23,736 nucleotides of DNA from CAZEBW01 sp964510205 (GTDB taxonomy: Bacteria > Chloroflexota > Anaerolineae > VGOG01): contig CAZEBW010000055.1 of assembly GCA_964510205.1 (NCBI GenBank), positions 1 to 23,736 on the forward strand. Direction: 5' to 3'. Shown piece after piece: positions 12,656 through 20,435 of the stretch. The notes below the pieces were generated by a model. It made no database searches. It had not been told where the DNA came from and saw nothing but the letters and a program-made list of their open reading frames with translations. A program made the position numbers and the translations under genes. Position 1 is the stretch's first letter. Each line of letters starts with the position of its first letter.

Positions 12656-15594
12656 TTCTGGGCCTCTATTTGAGCGATCAGATCGTCCAAACCCGCCCTC
12701 TCTTCCTCTGGCGCCAGGTCTCTGGCCATCCTCGCTTCTTCCAAAGCCTCGTCAAGGCGGCCCAACTGCAGATAGACCGAGGCCAGGCCCTTGTGGCCTT
12801 CATAACCATCGGGGGCTTTCTCGATAGCTTTCTGATAGGCTTCCGCCGCTTGACTTAACTCGCCCAAGTCAGCATAAGTTGCTCCCAGATGGAGAAGGGT
12901 CTTGGTAATGGTCTCCTTGAGCTGGTGCCAATGGTTCAAGGGGCTGAGGGTCACTGCTTGCTGGTAGTAGGCCAGGGCCGTCTCCAGCTTCTCAGCCCTC
13001 TGCTCAGGGTCAGAGATCAGGCGGCTCCAGTTCCAGTGGACGTGTCCTAACCTGGTCAGGGTGTCTGGATGGAAGGGGTTCATCTGCTGGGCGCGCCTCA
13101 GGGTCTCAAGGCTCTTCTCGAACAAGTCGGGCCTTTGCTCGGCGTCTGAAGCGGTTATTGCTTTCAATCCATAGGCCCAGCCTAAAGAGGCGTAATACGG
13201 GTCCCAGCGGGGGGCCAACTGGATCGCTCGCTGATAAATGACGATGGCTTTGTCTATCTCCCCCGTTTCCTCTGACGATAGGCCGAACTTGTAATAGATA
13301 TCCGCTTGGGCGGCCTTCAGATTGGTGTTGAGGATCAGCAACAAGCTCAAAATCCAGAATCCAAAGCTCAAAGCCCGACGCCCGACGCTTGACGCCTGCC
13401 CTGAGCCACGTCCTGAGCCCAGTCGAAGGGCTAGCCGAAGGGTTTGACGTCCGATCATCAAGGCTCCTGCTACGGCCAAGATAACTAAGAAGATGTACAC
13501 GTAATAGATGGCCGTAGCCCTCTCAACGCCGGCGCCTGGCAAAACCACGGCGCCGTGAGCGGCCAGGAAAGGGAGAAAGCAGAACAGGCTGCCCAGGATG
13601 TAGGTTCGGAGATCCGAAGCCTGAGGTTCAGAATTCGAAGTCAGAACTGTTATCCCGCCGAGCAGCCAGATCGCCAGCAAGAGGCCGAAGACGACGGGAC
13701 CGTTGGCTCTCAAATCGAACTGGTGAGTGATTAAGTCGAAAGCAGTGGTGGCCAGAATCAGGCCCACCAGGAGAGAGTGCGACAGGGCCGATGCGCTCAG
13801 TTGAGCTGGGATGCGGTCCCACAGACGACCCACCTGTCGAGTTCTCCCTCGCCGCCGTCGGCCCCGCCGCTGGCGCGAACTACGGGGAGGTGGGGACTCC
13901 GCTGCGGCTTCAGGTAGTGCTCCCTTTTGCCAGCGGCGGCCGACGATAACCAGCAGCGCCGCGTAGAGCCAGAAATAGGTGCGGGTGGCGGTGATGGCGA
14001 TGCCGAACTGGATTTCGACGAAGTGGGCTATCAGGGCCGAGAACAGGGCGATGATCAGAAATTGGGAGTTGGAGGTTGGAGGTTGGAAGTTGGAATTCGG
14101 AGTCCCGAACCGTCGGGTTGAGCCTGTCGAAACCTTGTTCGGGGTTTGGAGCTTTGAGCTTTGAATTTCGAGCAGAGATATCATCAAATATACGACCAGA
14201 CCCAACAACATGCCCGCCGGTATGCCCACCCCGGTCCATCTTAGCGACCCCGTCACGAGCCAGGGGATCAGCGCGCCCAGGGACCCGCCTCCCAGCCAGG
14301 CCATGACGAGGAGGTTGCGCTGGCGGGAATCCGCGATCAATCCCAGCCACTTAAGGCCGTAGTAGAAGATGCTGCTAAAGAGGAAGAGATAGGCGGCAAG
14401 GCCGACGAGGCCGCCTGTGACCACGGCGTCGCAGGTCTCGTTGTGGCAGCGGTCGGCGACGTGTTGGTAGTTCATCAGATCTGCCCAGTCGGGGTGCGCA
14501 TAGGGATAGAAGATGAGGCCCATTGTCTCTGGGCCATAGCCAACGACGGTACGAAATCTGTCAGCCGCGACCATATTGACTACCCCGTACCAGATCAGGC
14601 CTCTATCCTCCATGATGTCCCTGGAGATATCATCCAGGCGTTCGACGTAGGGAATCCCGTCGGGAATCGTCAGGGGGCTGTGGGGTAGGTTGAGGATGAC
14701 CAAGATAAGGAGCAGCGCGATGGACACGCCAACGGCCGCCACTGCCAATCCTCTCCGCCCTCTCAAGACGGCCCACAGCAGGAAGAAGAACAAGGCTCCG
14801 GCCATCAGACCCATCCACGGCCCACGGCTTTGGGTGAACACCAGGCACGCCAACTGAAGGAGCAAGAGGAGGAGGTAATACCCGAACAGCACCAGGGAAG
14901 GCGCGGCCTTCTTTTCCTTTGTGCGAATAGGGGAGAAAGAGCGAATGAGCTGCCGCACGGTCAGGGGAACGACCATGATCAGGTAGGCGCCAATCAGAAT
15001 GGGATTGCCCAAAGTAGATTCGACGCGAGTGGCGCCTCCCCTGACCCAAACCAGGGGGTCTACCTGGTAACGCTGCATGATCCCGTAAAGAGAGACGGGT
15101 ACACTGGTGAGCAGGATGACCGTGATCAGTCGCTCCAACTGCTGGCGGGTGCGCAGGGTCTCCAGCGTCGAGAAGAAGATCACTATATAGCAGAGGATGA
15201 CATAGAGCCCTTGCCGTCGCTCATAAGAGCCCCAGAAGCTGACTCGGGGGGCGATGGAGGTGATGGTGGTTAGGATATAGGTGGCAACCAGAAGCAGGCT
15301 TGGAAGGAGCAGTGGGGTTCTGGATGCTAGATATTGGATATTGGATATTGGATTCCAACTTCCAATCTCCATCTTCCAATTTCCAATTTCCAACCTCCAG
15401 TCTCTAGCCTCCAAGGTCTTGCTCAGCCAGGCGGCCAGCATGACCAAAGCGATAGAGCGAAGCAGGGCCACCTTGCTGGCCTCGAAGACGCGGTTGCTGT
15501 ACCAGTTGAAGAAAAGGGGCGTGATGATAGCCGCTGCCAGCCAGCCGGCTTCGATGATCTTGTCGCAGAAAACGCTCAACTTGGTCTGCACCAC
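12646..15594 (-). CDS. O-antigen ligase family membrane protein with C-terminal TPR domain (paralog 2)
   Basis: Encodes about 982 aa, clearly paralogous to the 5740-8586 product: the same N-terminus (CDKIIEAGWLAAAIITPLFF against CDKVIEAGWLALVVVAPLFF), the same polytopic core with GYGPETM and CHNETCDAVVTGGLVGLAAY (catalytic-type H near residue 384), and a TPR tail (for example LGATYADLGELSQAAEAYQKA). The start is uncertain: the frame opens with TTG 15600, but AAAGG lies directly against it, while GTG 15594 or 15591 has that site 6-9 nt upstream. It is the last gene after GT2 and the glycosylphosphotransferase (gap about 41 bp), so it probably acts on their glycan. It contains three repeat-derived segments in frame (13397-13443, 14062-14172, 15334-15414). 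Confidence 0.86.
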   Translation of the reverse strand: MVQTKLSVFCDKIIEAGWLAAAIITPLFFNWYSNRVFEASKVALLRSIALVMLAAWLSKTLEARDWRLEIGNWKMEIGSWNPISNIQYLASRTPLLLPSLLLVATYILTTITSIAPRVSFWGSYERRQGLYVILCYIVIFFSTLETLRTRQQLERLITVILLTSVPVSLYGIMQRYQVDPLVWVRGGATRVESTLGNPILIGAYLIMVVPLTVRQLIRSFSPIRTKEKKAAPSLVLFGYYLLLLLLQLACLVFTQSRGPWMGLMAGALFFFLLWAVLRGRRGLAVAAVGVSIALLLILVILNLPHSPLTIPDGIPYVERLDDISRDIMEDRGLIWYGVVNMVAADRFRTVVGYGPETMGLIFYPYAHPDWADLMNYQHVADRCHNETCDAVVTGGLVGLAAYLFLFSSIFYYGLKWLGLIADSRQRNLLVMAWLGGGSLGALIPWLVTGSLRWTGVGIPAGMLLGLVVYLMISLLEIQSSKLQTPNKVSTGSTRRFGTPNSNFQPPTSNSQFLIIALFSALIAHFVEIQFGIAITATRTYFWLYAALLVIVGRRWQKGALPEAAAESPPPRSSRQRRGRRRRGRTRQVGRLWDRIPAQLSASALSHSLLVGLILATTAFDLITHQFDLRANGPVVFGLLLAIWLLGGITVLTSNSEPQASDLRTYILGSLFCFLPFLAAHGAVVLPGAGVERATAIYYVYIFLVILAVAGALMIGRQTLRLALRLGSGRGSGQASSVGRRALSFGFWILSLLLILNTNLKAAQADIYYKFGLSSEETGEIDKAIVIYQRAIQLAPRWDPYYASLGWAYGLKAITASDAEQRPDLFEKSLETLRRAQQMNPFHPDTLTRLGHVHWNWSRLISDPEQRAEKLETALAYYQQAVTLSPLNHWHQLKETITKTLLHLGATYADLGELSQAAEAYQKAIEKAPDGYEGHKGLASVYLQLGRLDEALEEARMARDLAPEEERAGLDDLIAQIEAQKSW
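13397..13443. repeat. Dispersed TTCGAC/CTCAGGAC-type repeat inside paralog 2
   Basis: Read on the minus strand it contains CCTTCGACTGGGCTCAGGAC followed by a second GCTCAGG. Related words occur at 14112-14140 and 21434-21480. It encodes a Gly/Ser/Arg-rich linker (LRLGSGRGSGQASSVGRR) just before the last membrane helix, where paralog 1 has unrelated and shorter sequence. Confidence 0.65.
14062..14172. repeat. In-frame heptameric array with an inserted element, site 2 of paralog 2
   Basis: Phased units TTGGGAG, TTGGAGG, TTGGAGG, TTGGAAG, TTGGAAT (14062-14096) and TTTGGAG, CTTTGAG, CTTTGAA, TTTCGAG (14145-14172) flank a 48-bp block (14097-14144) containing GTTGAGCCTGTCGAAACC. Relative to paralog 1 the protein gains about 21 residues here. 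Confidence 0.8.
15334..15414. repeat. In-frame heptameric array, site 1 of paralog 2
   Basis: Three TTGGATA-type units (15334-15354) run into eight phased units of the opposite polarity (15359-15414: CTTCCAA, TCTCCAT, CTTCCAA, TTTCCAA, TTTCCAA, CCTCCAG, TCTCTAG, CCTCCAA). The polarity flips at ATTGGATTCCAA. It encodes a Trp/Ile/Glu-rich stretch between the second and third membrane segments. Confidence 0.85.
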
Positions 15595-15635
15595 AGGCAA
15601 CCTTTCGCAATGAGCTTATGCTTGCTATTCTGGCC

Positions 15636-17030
15636 CTACCTGCCCTTGAAAGTGATCATCGCCCCTATGGTCTTGGCCAGGATGAGCAGGTCCAGGTAGA
15701 TGGATTGGTGTTTGATGTAGTAGAGGTCGTATTGGAGCTTGACCAAGGCGTCCCGCACCGAACTGGAGTAGCCATAGTTGACCAATGCCCAGCCGGCCAT
15801 CCCCGGCTTCACAGCGTGGCGAGCGCGGTAGAAGGGGATCTGCTCTGCCAACTCATCGGCAAAAATAGGGCGCTCAGGGCGAGGTCCCACGATGCTCATC
15901 TCACCCCGGAGGACGTTGATCAGCTGAGGCAGTTCGTCCATCATGGTGCGGCGCAGGAAGCGGCCCACTCGCGTGACCCGTGGATCGTTTTCCTCAGCCC
16001 AGGCTGCTCCAGTTTCCTCAGCGTTTGGGATCATGGAGCGGAACTTGATCACCCGAAAGATCCGTCCGCCCTTGCCCACCCGCTCCTGTGTGTAGAATAT
16101 CGGCCCTGGGGAATCAATGTAGATAGCCAGAGCCAGGATGGGTGAGAGAAGGGCGAAGATAATGAGTCCCAGGCCAGCTATGAGTATATCCATCGCCCTT
16201 TTCAGGAAGGGCCAGAGCCCGCCGATGGCCGCGTGATCCAGAGGCAGGACGAGGGACCAGCGGTCGCCGACGTGTTCCACCGGCACCCGACCGGTGATTT
16301 GCTCATAGAGGAGCGGCATAAGGGTGATCTGCACTCCCTGTTCCTGGCAATCCATGATGGCCTGGATCAGCTCGCCGTGTACGGTGTGGGTGATGGCCAG
16401 GATAATCTCAGAGACATCGGTCTCTCTCACCAGCGAGAGCAGATGCCGTCGGCTGCCGATGACAGGTATCCCCTCGACCCGCCCTTGCTTGGAGGGATCG
16501 TCGTCAACGTAACCAACCAGTTGGTACTCTGAAGGCAAGTTCTCTTGGATAGCCCGGACTATGGTCTGCCCTGCCTGCCCAGCTCCAACTATGATAGCTC
16601 GGCGTCGAAAGAAGGGGCGACCAAGAAGGACACTGTAGATCGTGCGCCAGACGCCTACTAATCCAAAGGTTGCAGCACAGTGATAAAGAACAATCCCACG
16701 GGGTAGTGATCGAGGTGGTGATAAGAAATAGACTGCCACGTAGATCAGTAGTATGAGAGCCGTGATTCTAAACAGGGCCAGCCAGACAGAGCGAAGGTTG
16801 GCGGCTAGCCTCAGGTTATAGAAATCGTTAAGAAAAGCTGAAAGGAGCCAGAGGGCCGCCAGGATGAGTAACCAGTGGGCCTGGGAAACGATGAAGACTG
16901 GGGAGAAGATTAGTCTGGGATCCCGCACTGTCCATACCCATAGAGCGAAGAGGCCGGCGAAGGTGACCATCGCTAAGTCAATGACGATCAAGAGAGTTTT
17001 GCGTTCAGAAAGCTGCAATGGCAGTTTCAT
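15636..17030 (-). CDS. Undecaprenyl-phosphate glycosylphosphotransferase (polyprenyl sugar transferase)
   Basis: Encodes 464 aa of the polyisoprenyl-phosphate hexose-1-phosphate transferase family. Layout: four N-terminal membrane helices (about 11-135), a CoA-binding-like Rossmann domain (AIIVGAGQAGQT, 145-156), a re-entrant helix (about 281-305, ending IDSPGP) and the catalytic sugar transferase domain with KFRSM (329-333), MDELPQLINVLRGEMSIVG with D365-E366, and PRPE. It should start a glycan by moving a sugar phosphate from a UDP-sugar to undecaprenyl phosphate on the cytoplasmic face. The gene starts 10 nt after the GT2 stop and reads on into the O-antigen ligase gene. Sugar identity cannot be read. 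It is related to the product of 21601-23016 but clearly diverged from it. Confidence 0.94.
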   Translation of the reverse strand: MKLPLQLSERKTLLIVIDLAMVTFAGLFALWVWTVRDPRLIFSPVFIVSQAHWLLILAALWLLSAFLNDFYNLRLAANLRSVWLALFRITALILLIYVAVYFLSPPRSLPRGIVLYHCAATFGLVGVWRTIYSVLLGRPFFRRRAIIVGAGQAGQTIVRAIQENLPSEYQLVGYVDDDPSKQGRVEGIPVIGSRRHLLSLVRETDVSEIILAITHTVHGELIQAIMDCQEQGVQITLMPLLYEQITGRVPVEHVGDRWSLVLPLDHAAIGGLWPFLKRAMDILIAGLGLIIFALLSPILALAIYIDSPGPIFYTQERVGKGGRIFRVIKFRSMIPNAEETGAAWAEENDPRVTRVGRFLRRTMMDELPQLINVLRGEMSIVGPRPERPIFADELAEQIPFYRARHAVKPGMAGWALVNYGYSSSVRDALVKLQYDLYYIKHQSIYLDLLILAKTIGAMITFKGR

Positions 17031-17040
17031 GGAGTCTTGC

Positions 17041-18051
17041 CTATCGCTTCAACTTCTGCATCCATTGACGGGCCAACCCCGTCATCACCCCCGCTCCCAC
17101 CGAAGCAGTGGCCGCCAGGAGAAATACGGGGGTGAGCAGGCCAACTCTCAAATCTCTGCGAAGCATCCACCACCAGAACGGCAAGGCAGTGATCAGGAAC
17201 ACCAGGGCGAGCCCTCCGGCCAGCCATAGGAACCCCTTCCATAAGAGCCCCCCCATAAGAGCAGCCACCAGCAGGAAAAACAGACCGATTTGGAGCTTCT
17301 GGGTTTGCGGGGTGCGCGAGTCGGCCACGGCCTTGCGGGGATACCTTTGGTAGACGATCATCCTCCAATAGCTGTAGTGAACTTTTCTGCGGGCGTATTC
17401 CAAAATGGACTCTGGATGCACGTGGTAGACGACGGCCTGCGGAGCGAAAACCATTTTGTGGCCTGCGCTCGCCAAGCGGAAAGACAACTCCGCATCCTCT
17501 GCGCCCAACAGCTCCTCTCGAAACCCTCCGCTGTCCATAAAGACTTGTCTTCTATAGCCTGCTGTCCCCGTATTGATAAAATCTATCTGGCTATGCCTGG
17601 CGATGTTTCGATAGCGATAGTCGTATTCCAGTTGGATGAATCGGGGCGCGAGGCCGGTCTGACGAGTACGAACCACCCCGCAAACGCCGACAACCTGTTG
17701 GTCGGCGAAGGGCGCAGTCATGGCCTCGATCCAATCGTGCGCTGGAACGCAGTCGGCATCGGTAAAGAGCAGGATTTCGCCTTGCGCTTGGTCAGCGCCC
17801 AGGTTTCTAGCCGCCGCTGCGCCCCGCTGAGGTTGAGACAGAAGGGTCGCTCCCTGGCGATCAGCTATGGCTTCGACTGCCGCATCCACAGGGCCGTCAT
17901 TCACCACGATGATCTCGCACCTCTCCTGGGCCACGGTCTGTCGCTCCAGGGCGTCCAGGCAGGCGCCGAGGTCCTCTGATGCATTGTGGACGGGGATGAC
18001 CACCGAGATCGAGGGCGGTTGTAGCCTCTGAGCTTGTTCTTTAGGGTTCAT
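17041..18051 (-). CDS. Family 2 glycosyltransferase, membrane anchored
   Basis: Encodes 336 aa with a GT-A fold of glycosyltransferase family 2: ISVVIPVHN (15-23), a metal-binding DAD triad in LLFTDADC (about 93-100), NTGTAGYRR and the acidic GAEDAELSFRL block. Three hydrophobic helices close the protein (about 250-330). It should add a sugar from a nucleotide donor to a lipid-linked acceptor on the inner membrane face. The initiator ATG stands directly at the edge of the tandem hairpin repeats (18057 onward) and no Shine-Dalgarno sequence is visible, so expression may depend on repeat-borne signals. It heads the GT2 -> glycosylphosphotransferase -> ligase run. Confidence 0.92.
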   Translation of the reverse strand: MNPKEQAQRLQPPSISVVIPVHNASEDLGACLDALERQTVAQERCEIIVVNDGPVDAAVEAIADRQGATLLSQPQRGAAAARNLGADQAQGEILLFTDADCVPAHDWIEAMTAPFADQQVVGVCGVVRTRQTGLAPRFIQLEYDYRYRNIARHSQIDFINTGTAGYRRQVFMDSGGFREELLGAEDAELSFRLASAGHKMVFAPQAVVYHVHPESILEYARRKVHYSYWRMIVYQRYPRKAVADSRTPQTQKLQIGLFFLLVAALMGGLLWKGFLWLAGGLALVFLITALPFWWWMLRRDLRVGLLTPVFLLAATASVGAGVMTGLARQWMQKLKR

Positions 18052-18056
18052 AAAGG

Positions 18057-18508
18057 TGTGCCCTGGGTACAGCTACGGCGTTCAGGCTGTAGGATTTCAA
18101 TGCCAAGACCGTCTGTGGTTCTGCCATCCCACACCGTGAAGACGGTGCCCTGGGTACAGCTACAGCGTTTAGGCTGTAGGATTTCAATGCCAAGTCCTTC
18201 TCTGGGTTTCGCCATCCCACACCGTGAACGGTGTGGCTTGCTCCACCACACCCTGAAGACGGTGCCCTGGGTACAGCTACAGCGTTTAGGCTGTAGGATT
18301 TCAATGCCNNNNNNNNNNNNNNNNNNNNNNNNNNNNNNNNNNNNNNNNNNNNNNNNNNNNNNNNNNNNNNNNNNNNNNNNNNNNNNNNNNNNNNNNNNNN
18401 NNNNNNNNAAGTCCTTCTCTGGGTTTCGCGATCCCACACCGTGAACGGTGTGGCTTGCTCCACCACGCCTTGGCTGTAGGGTTTCAATGCCAAGTCCTTC
18501 TCTGGGTT
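18057..18508. repeat. Hairpin-rich tandem repeat tract
   Basis: The word CCCTGGGTACAGCTAC recurs at 18061, 18148 and 18265 (steps of 87 and 117 bp), and AAGTCCTTCTCTGGG recurs at 18192, after the gap at 18407, and at 18492. Units carry two stem-loops: CTACAGC/GCTGTAG, and CACACCGT/ACGGTGTG (18218-18235). In the first copy the former stem is CTACGGC/GCTGTAG, which keeps a G-U pair. The tract fills the whole 432-bp interval between the GT2 gene and the flippase-like gene and reaches the latter's last codons. It has no CRISPR-like spacers. Confidence 0.85.
18309..18408. other. 100-N assembly gap inside the repeat tract
   Basis: Exactly 100 N. The flanks TTTCAATGCC and AAGTCCTTC are adjacent in the other repeat copies, so the gap sits in phase within a unit. 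The true content could be nothing or any number of further units. Confidence 0.97.
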
Positions 18509-19599
18509 GTGCCATAGTGATGACGGCGAACGCTTTCCCACCACAGGAGCAAAGCGCCCAGTAGGGCAGGAGGTCCAAAGACCACGAAATAAAGCAGCAC
18601 GGCGTATCCCAGGGCGACCCCTTTCTCTACCCCAAAGACGCCCAGGGCCAGGGTGCACAGGTAGTGGAAGACGCCGAGCTTGCCGGGGACCGAGGGCACG
18701 GCTACGCCCACTTCTAGTACCACCAATAGGAATAGGGCGGCGGCCACGGACAACGGCAGGTCTAGGGCCAAAAAGATAGCGTAGTTTACCAGCACGCTGA
18801 GGGCCCAGATGAGGAGCGACCAGCCTTGCAACCTGACCCCCACCCAGGGCGAGCGCAGCACGTCCAGGCTGCCCAGAGCCAGGCCCGTGGCCCGTTGAAC
18901 CCGCGCTCGCCAACTTTCTGGCAGAAAGCGGGAGAGCGATTTCACCAGGGAGAGCAGCCGGTCCCTGCTGTGGGATAGGGCCAGGGCGAGGCCGAGAAAA
19001 GCGATGGCCAGGACGGCCAGGGTTAGCCTGGAATCCCGGAACCAGGGAGGCAGGGAGACGAAAAGGGGCACCAGGAGCGCCAGCAGGAGCAGCATCAGGA
19101 TATCCAGCCATTTCTCCACGGCGATAGCGCCCAGCGTGCGGGCCCGGCTCCGCGTTTTGCCCACGAAGTAGATGCGGGCCACTTCGCCCAGGCGGGCCGG
19201 GACGACGATGTTCAGCATCTGGCTTATGAGGAGCACCTCGGCCAGTCTCAGGTGACTGAGCCCTTCTTGGTTTGGATGATAGAGCAGTTTCCAGCGGGCG
19301 GCTCGGGCCAGGGGACTTGCCAGCACCAGCGCCACGGCCAACCCCACGAACCGATAGTCGGCGCGGGCGAAAACGGCTATCACCTGGGAAAACGCGACGT
19401 CCCGGAAGGCCAACCACAGGAAGACCAGGCTGGCCGCGGCGCCCAGGGCCACCTGGACACCTCGGACGTTGGCCTGCTGCCACAGGCCATTGGCGCGTTG
19501 CCGCAGGGATAGGGCCCCTACCTGCGGCTGATGTTTTCCATTTGGAGGATCCATTCGTTTGTGTGTGCTCTTAAAATTCTTCCCATTCCAGAATTGCAT
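18484..19599 (-). CDS. Flippase-like membrane protein (UPF0104 / LPG synthase TM domain)
   Basis: Encodes up to 371 aa with about eight hydrophobic segments and the conserved features of the UPF0104/PF03706 family: LARAARWKLLY, the NIVVPARLGEVARIYFVG block and VPSVPGKLGVFHYL. Members resemble the membrane half of lysylphosphatidylglycerol synthase and are thought to move lipid-linked molecules. Beside glycosyltransferases it may flip or supply a polyprenyl-linked intermediate (inference). ATG 19599 directly follows the upstream gene's TGA (TGAATG), suggesting re-initiation; ATG 19554 is an alternative, and neither has a clear ribosome site. The last codons (GTTQRRTWH) lie within the tandem repeat tract, so the natural C-terminus may have been replaced. 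Confidence 0.85.
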   Translation of the reverse strand: MQFWNGKNFKSTHKRMDPPNGKHQPQVGALSLRQRANGLWQQANVRGVQVALGAAASLVFLWLAFRDVAFSQVIAVFARADYRFVGLAVALVLASPLARAARWKLLYHPNQEGLSHLRLAEVLLISQMLNIVVPARLGEVARIYFVGKTRSRARTLGAIAVEKWLDILMLLLLALLVPLFVSLPPWFRDSRLTLAVLAIAFLGLALALSHSRDRLLSLVKSLSRFLPESWRARVQRATGLALGSLDVLRSPWVGVRLQGWSLLIWALSVLVNYAIFLALDLPLSVAAALFLLVVLEVGVAVPSVPGKLGVFHYLCTLALGVFGVEKGVALGYAVLLYFVVFGPPALLGALLLWWESVRRHHYGTTQRRTWH

Positions 19600-19926
19600 T
19601 CATACATGCGCCAGATTGGGATCATCGCGGATGGTTGCCAATTGCTGCCCCAGGTAGGGCAATGGGGGCAGCCCGTGCCAGCGCCGTAGAAGATGATAGG
19701 CCGGCGAGGTGAGCAGACGGCAGGCGTCCACCGCCTCGCGCCACTTGGCGCGGCGGACCTCGGCCACTACATCTGGACCGGGCAACAGGCCGAAGTCCCA
19801 CGCCGCACACAGCCGTGCCAGAAAGTCCACCTGTTCGGCCAGGCCCTGCAGCGCTGCGGGTGGTTCGGTGTCCGGGTGAAGTGCACCGTCAATCCAACGA
19901 CTGTCAGAAGCATCACTAGAGTGCAT
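19600..19926 (-). CDS. Hypothetical 108-aa protein of the unknown cassette
   Basis: A small soluble protein that I do not recognise. It is helical, Trp-containing and mildly acidic, with no membrane segment and no metal motif; WDFGLLPGPDVVAEVRRAKW and LLRRWHGLPPLPYLG are its most distinctive parts. It is probably real: GGGAGGAG lies about 9 nt before ATG 19926, the start overlaps the preceding open frame by 11 nt, and its TGA is followed at once by the flippase-like gene's ATG. It is the last small gene of the 19600-21274 cassette. Confidence 0.65.
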   Translation of the reverse strand: MHSSDASDSRWIDGALHPDTEPPAALQGLAEQVDFLARLCAAWDFGLLPGPDVVAEVRRAKWREAVDACRLLTSPAYHLLRRWHGLPPLPYLGQQLATIRDDPNLAHV

Positions 19927-20167
19927 TCAGGAACTCCTCCCTGAACCAGGATCGCACTCGTTCAGCTTCGGCGCGCTGCTGGGAATCGGCGATCCGAACC
20001 AGAGGGGGGTATTCCACAGGGCCAGCCAGGGCAATGCCCAGGCCCAGGTAGGGCTGGTCGCCGACGACGGCAATGGCCAATATCGCCTCTTCCCCCAGGT
20101 CTCGCCTTATGGTTTGTGGTATGGCAAATGGGAACCGGAAACTATCCGGCTGGTGCCCGAGCGGATA
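19916..20167 (-). pseudogene. Open frame without a start codon, probable frameshifted continuation of the 20142-20435 gene
   Basis: The minus strand reads 83 protein-like residues from a TGA (20168-20170) to TAG (19916-19918), for example RFPFAIPQTI, AIAVVGDQPYLGLGIALAGP and VRSWFREEFLNAL. No ATG or GTG is present, and the only TTG is well inside. The frame is +1 relative to the end of the 20142-20435 gene, and its stop overlaps the next gene's start by 11 nt, as coupled genes do. The simplest reading is one protein of about 165-180 aa split by a one-base insertion or a sequencing error. A start at a rare codon, or +1 recoding at the GGA-TAG stop, is possible but unsupported. Confidence 0.5.
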
Positions 20168-20435
20168 TCAACTTGAGTACTACCTGCCGCCCGTCCTCTA
20201 ACCAGATACGATTGTCCTGTACCGTCAGTGGACTATCCGGTGGCGCCGTCAGCACCAGGCGGTCATCTTCGACGCACGCCTGGACCTCCACCGTTTCCTT
20301 ACGGCGTTCGATCTCCACCCAGGCTTCGAAGAACGTCTCCACCGGCAGCGAGCCGTCCCAACGGCTTGCTTCCTCAATAAAGTGCTCGACAACCGCTTCA
20401 TACTCAGCGACCGGCATCTCTTCCAAGGTCTTCAT
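20142..20435 (-). CDS. Hypothetical 97-aa protein of the unknown cassette (possibly truncated)
   Basis: I do not recognise this family. The first half is helical and acidic (EMPVAEYEAVVEHFIEEASR, FFEAWVEIERRKE); the second half reads as beta strands (VEVQACVEDDRLVLTAP, NRIWLEDGRQVVLKL). ATG 20435 overlaps the upstream stop as ATGA, and GAAGGAG lies 5 nt before it, so the start is well supported. The end is doubtful: the frame stops at 20142, while a protein-like frame shifted by +1 goes on to 19916. It may be a partner of the nuclease-like gene just upstream. Confidence 0.62.
   Translation of the reverse strand: MKTLEEMPVAEYEAVVEHFIEEASRWDGSLPVETFFEAWVEIERRKETVEVQACVEDDRLVLTAPPDSPLTVQDNRIWLEDGRQVVLKLISARAPAG

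Noticed and set aside
18057..18508. Possible CRISPR array
   Set aside because: Intervals between repeated words are themselves repeated, units are about 90-117 bp, and there is no constant short repeat with unique spacers. No cas gene is present.
18041..19483. Long minus-strand frame of 480 codons across the repeats and the flippase-like gene
   Set aside because: It runs through the N gap, is low-complexity Gly/Pro/Arg-rich, and is the off-frame shadow of the 18484-19599 gene.
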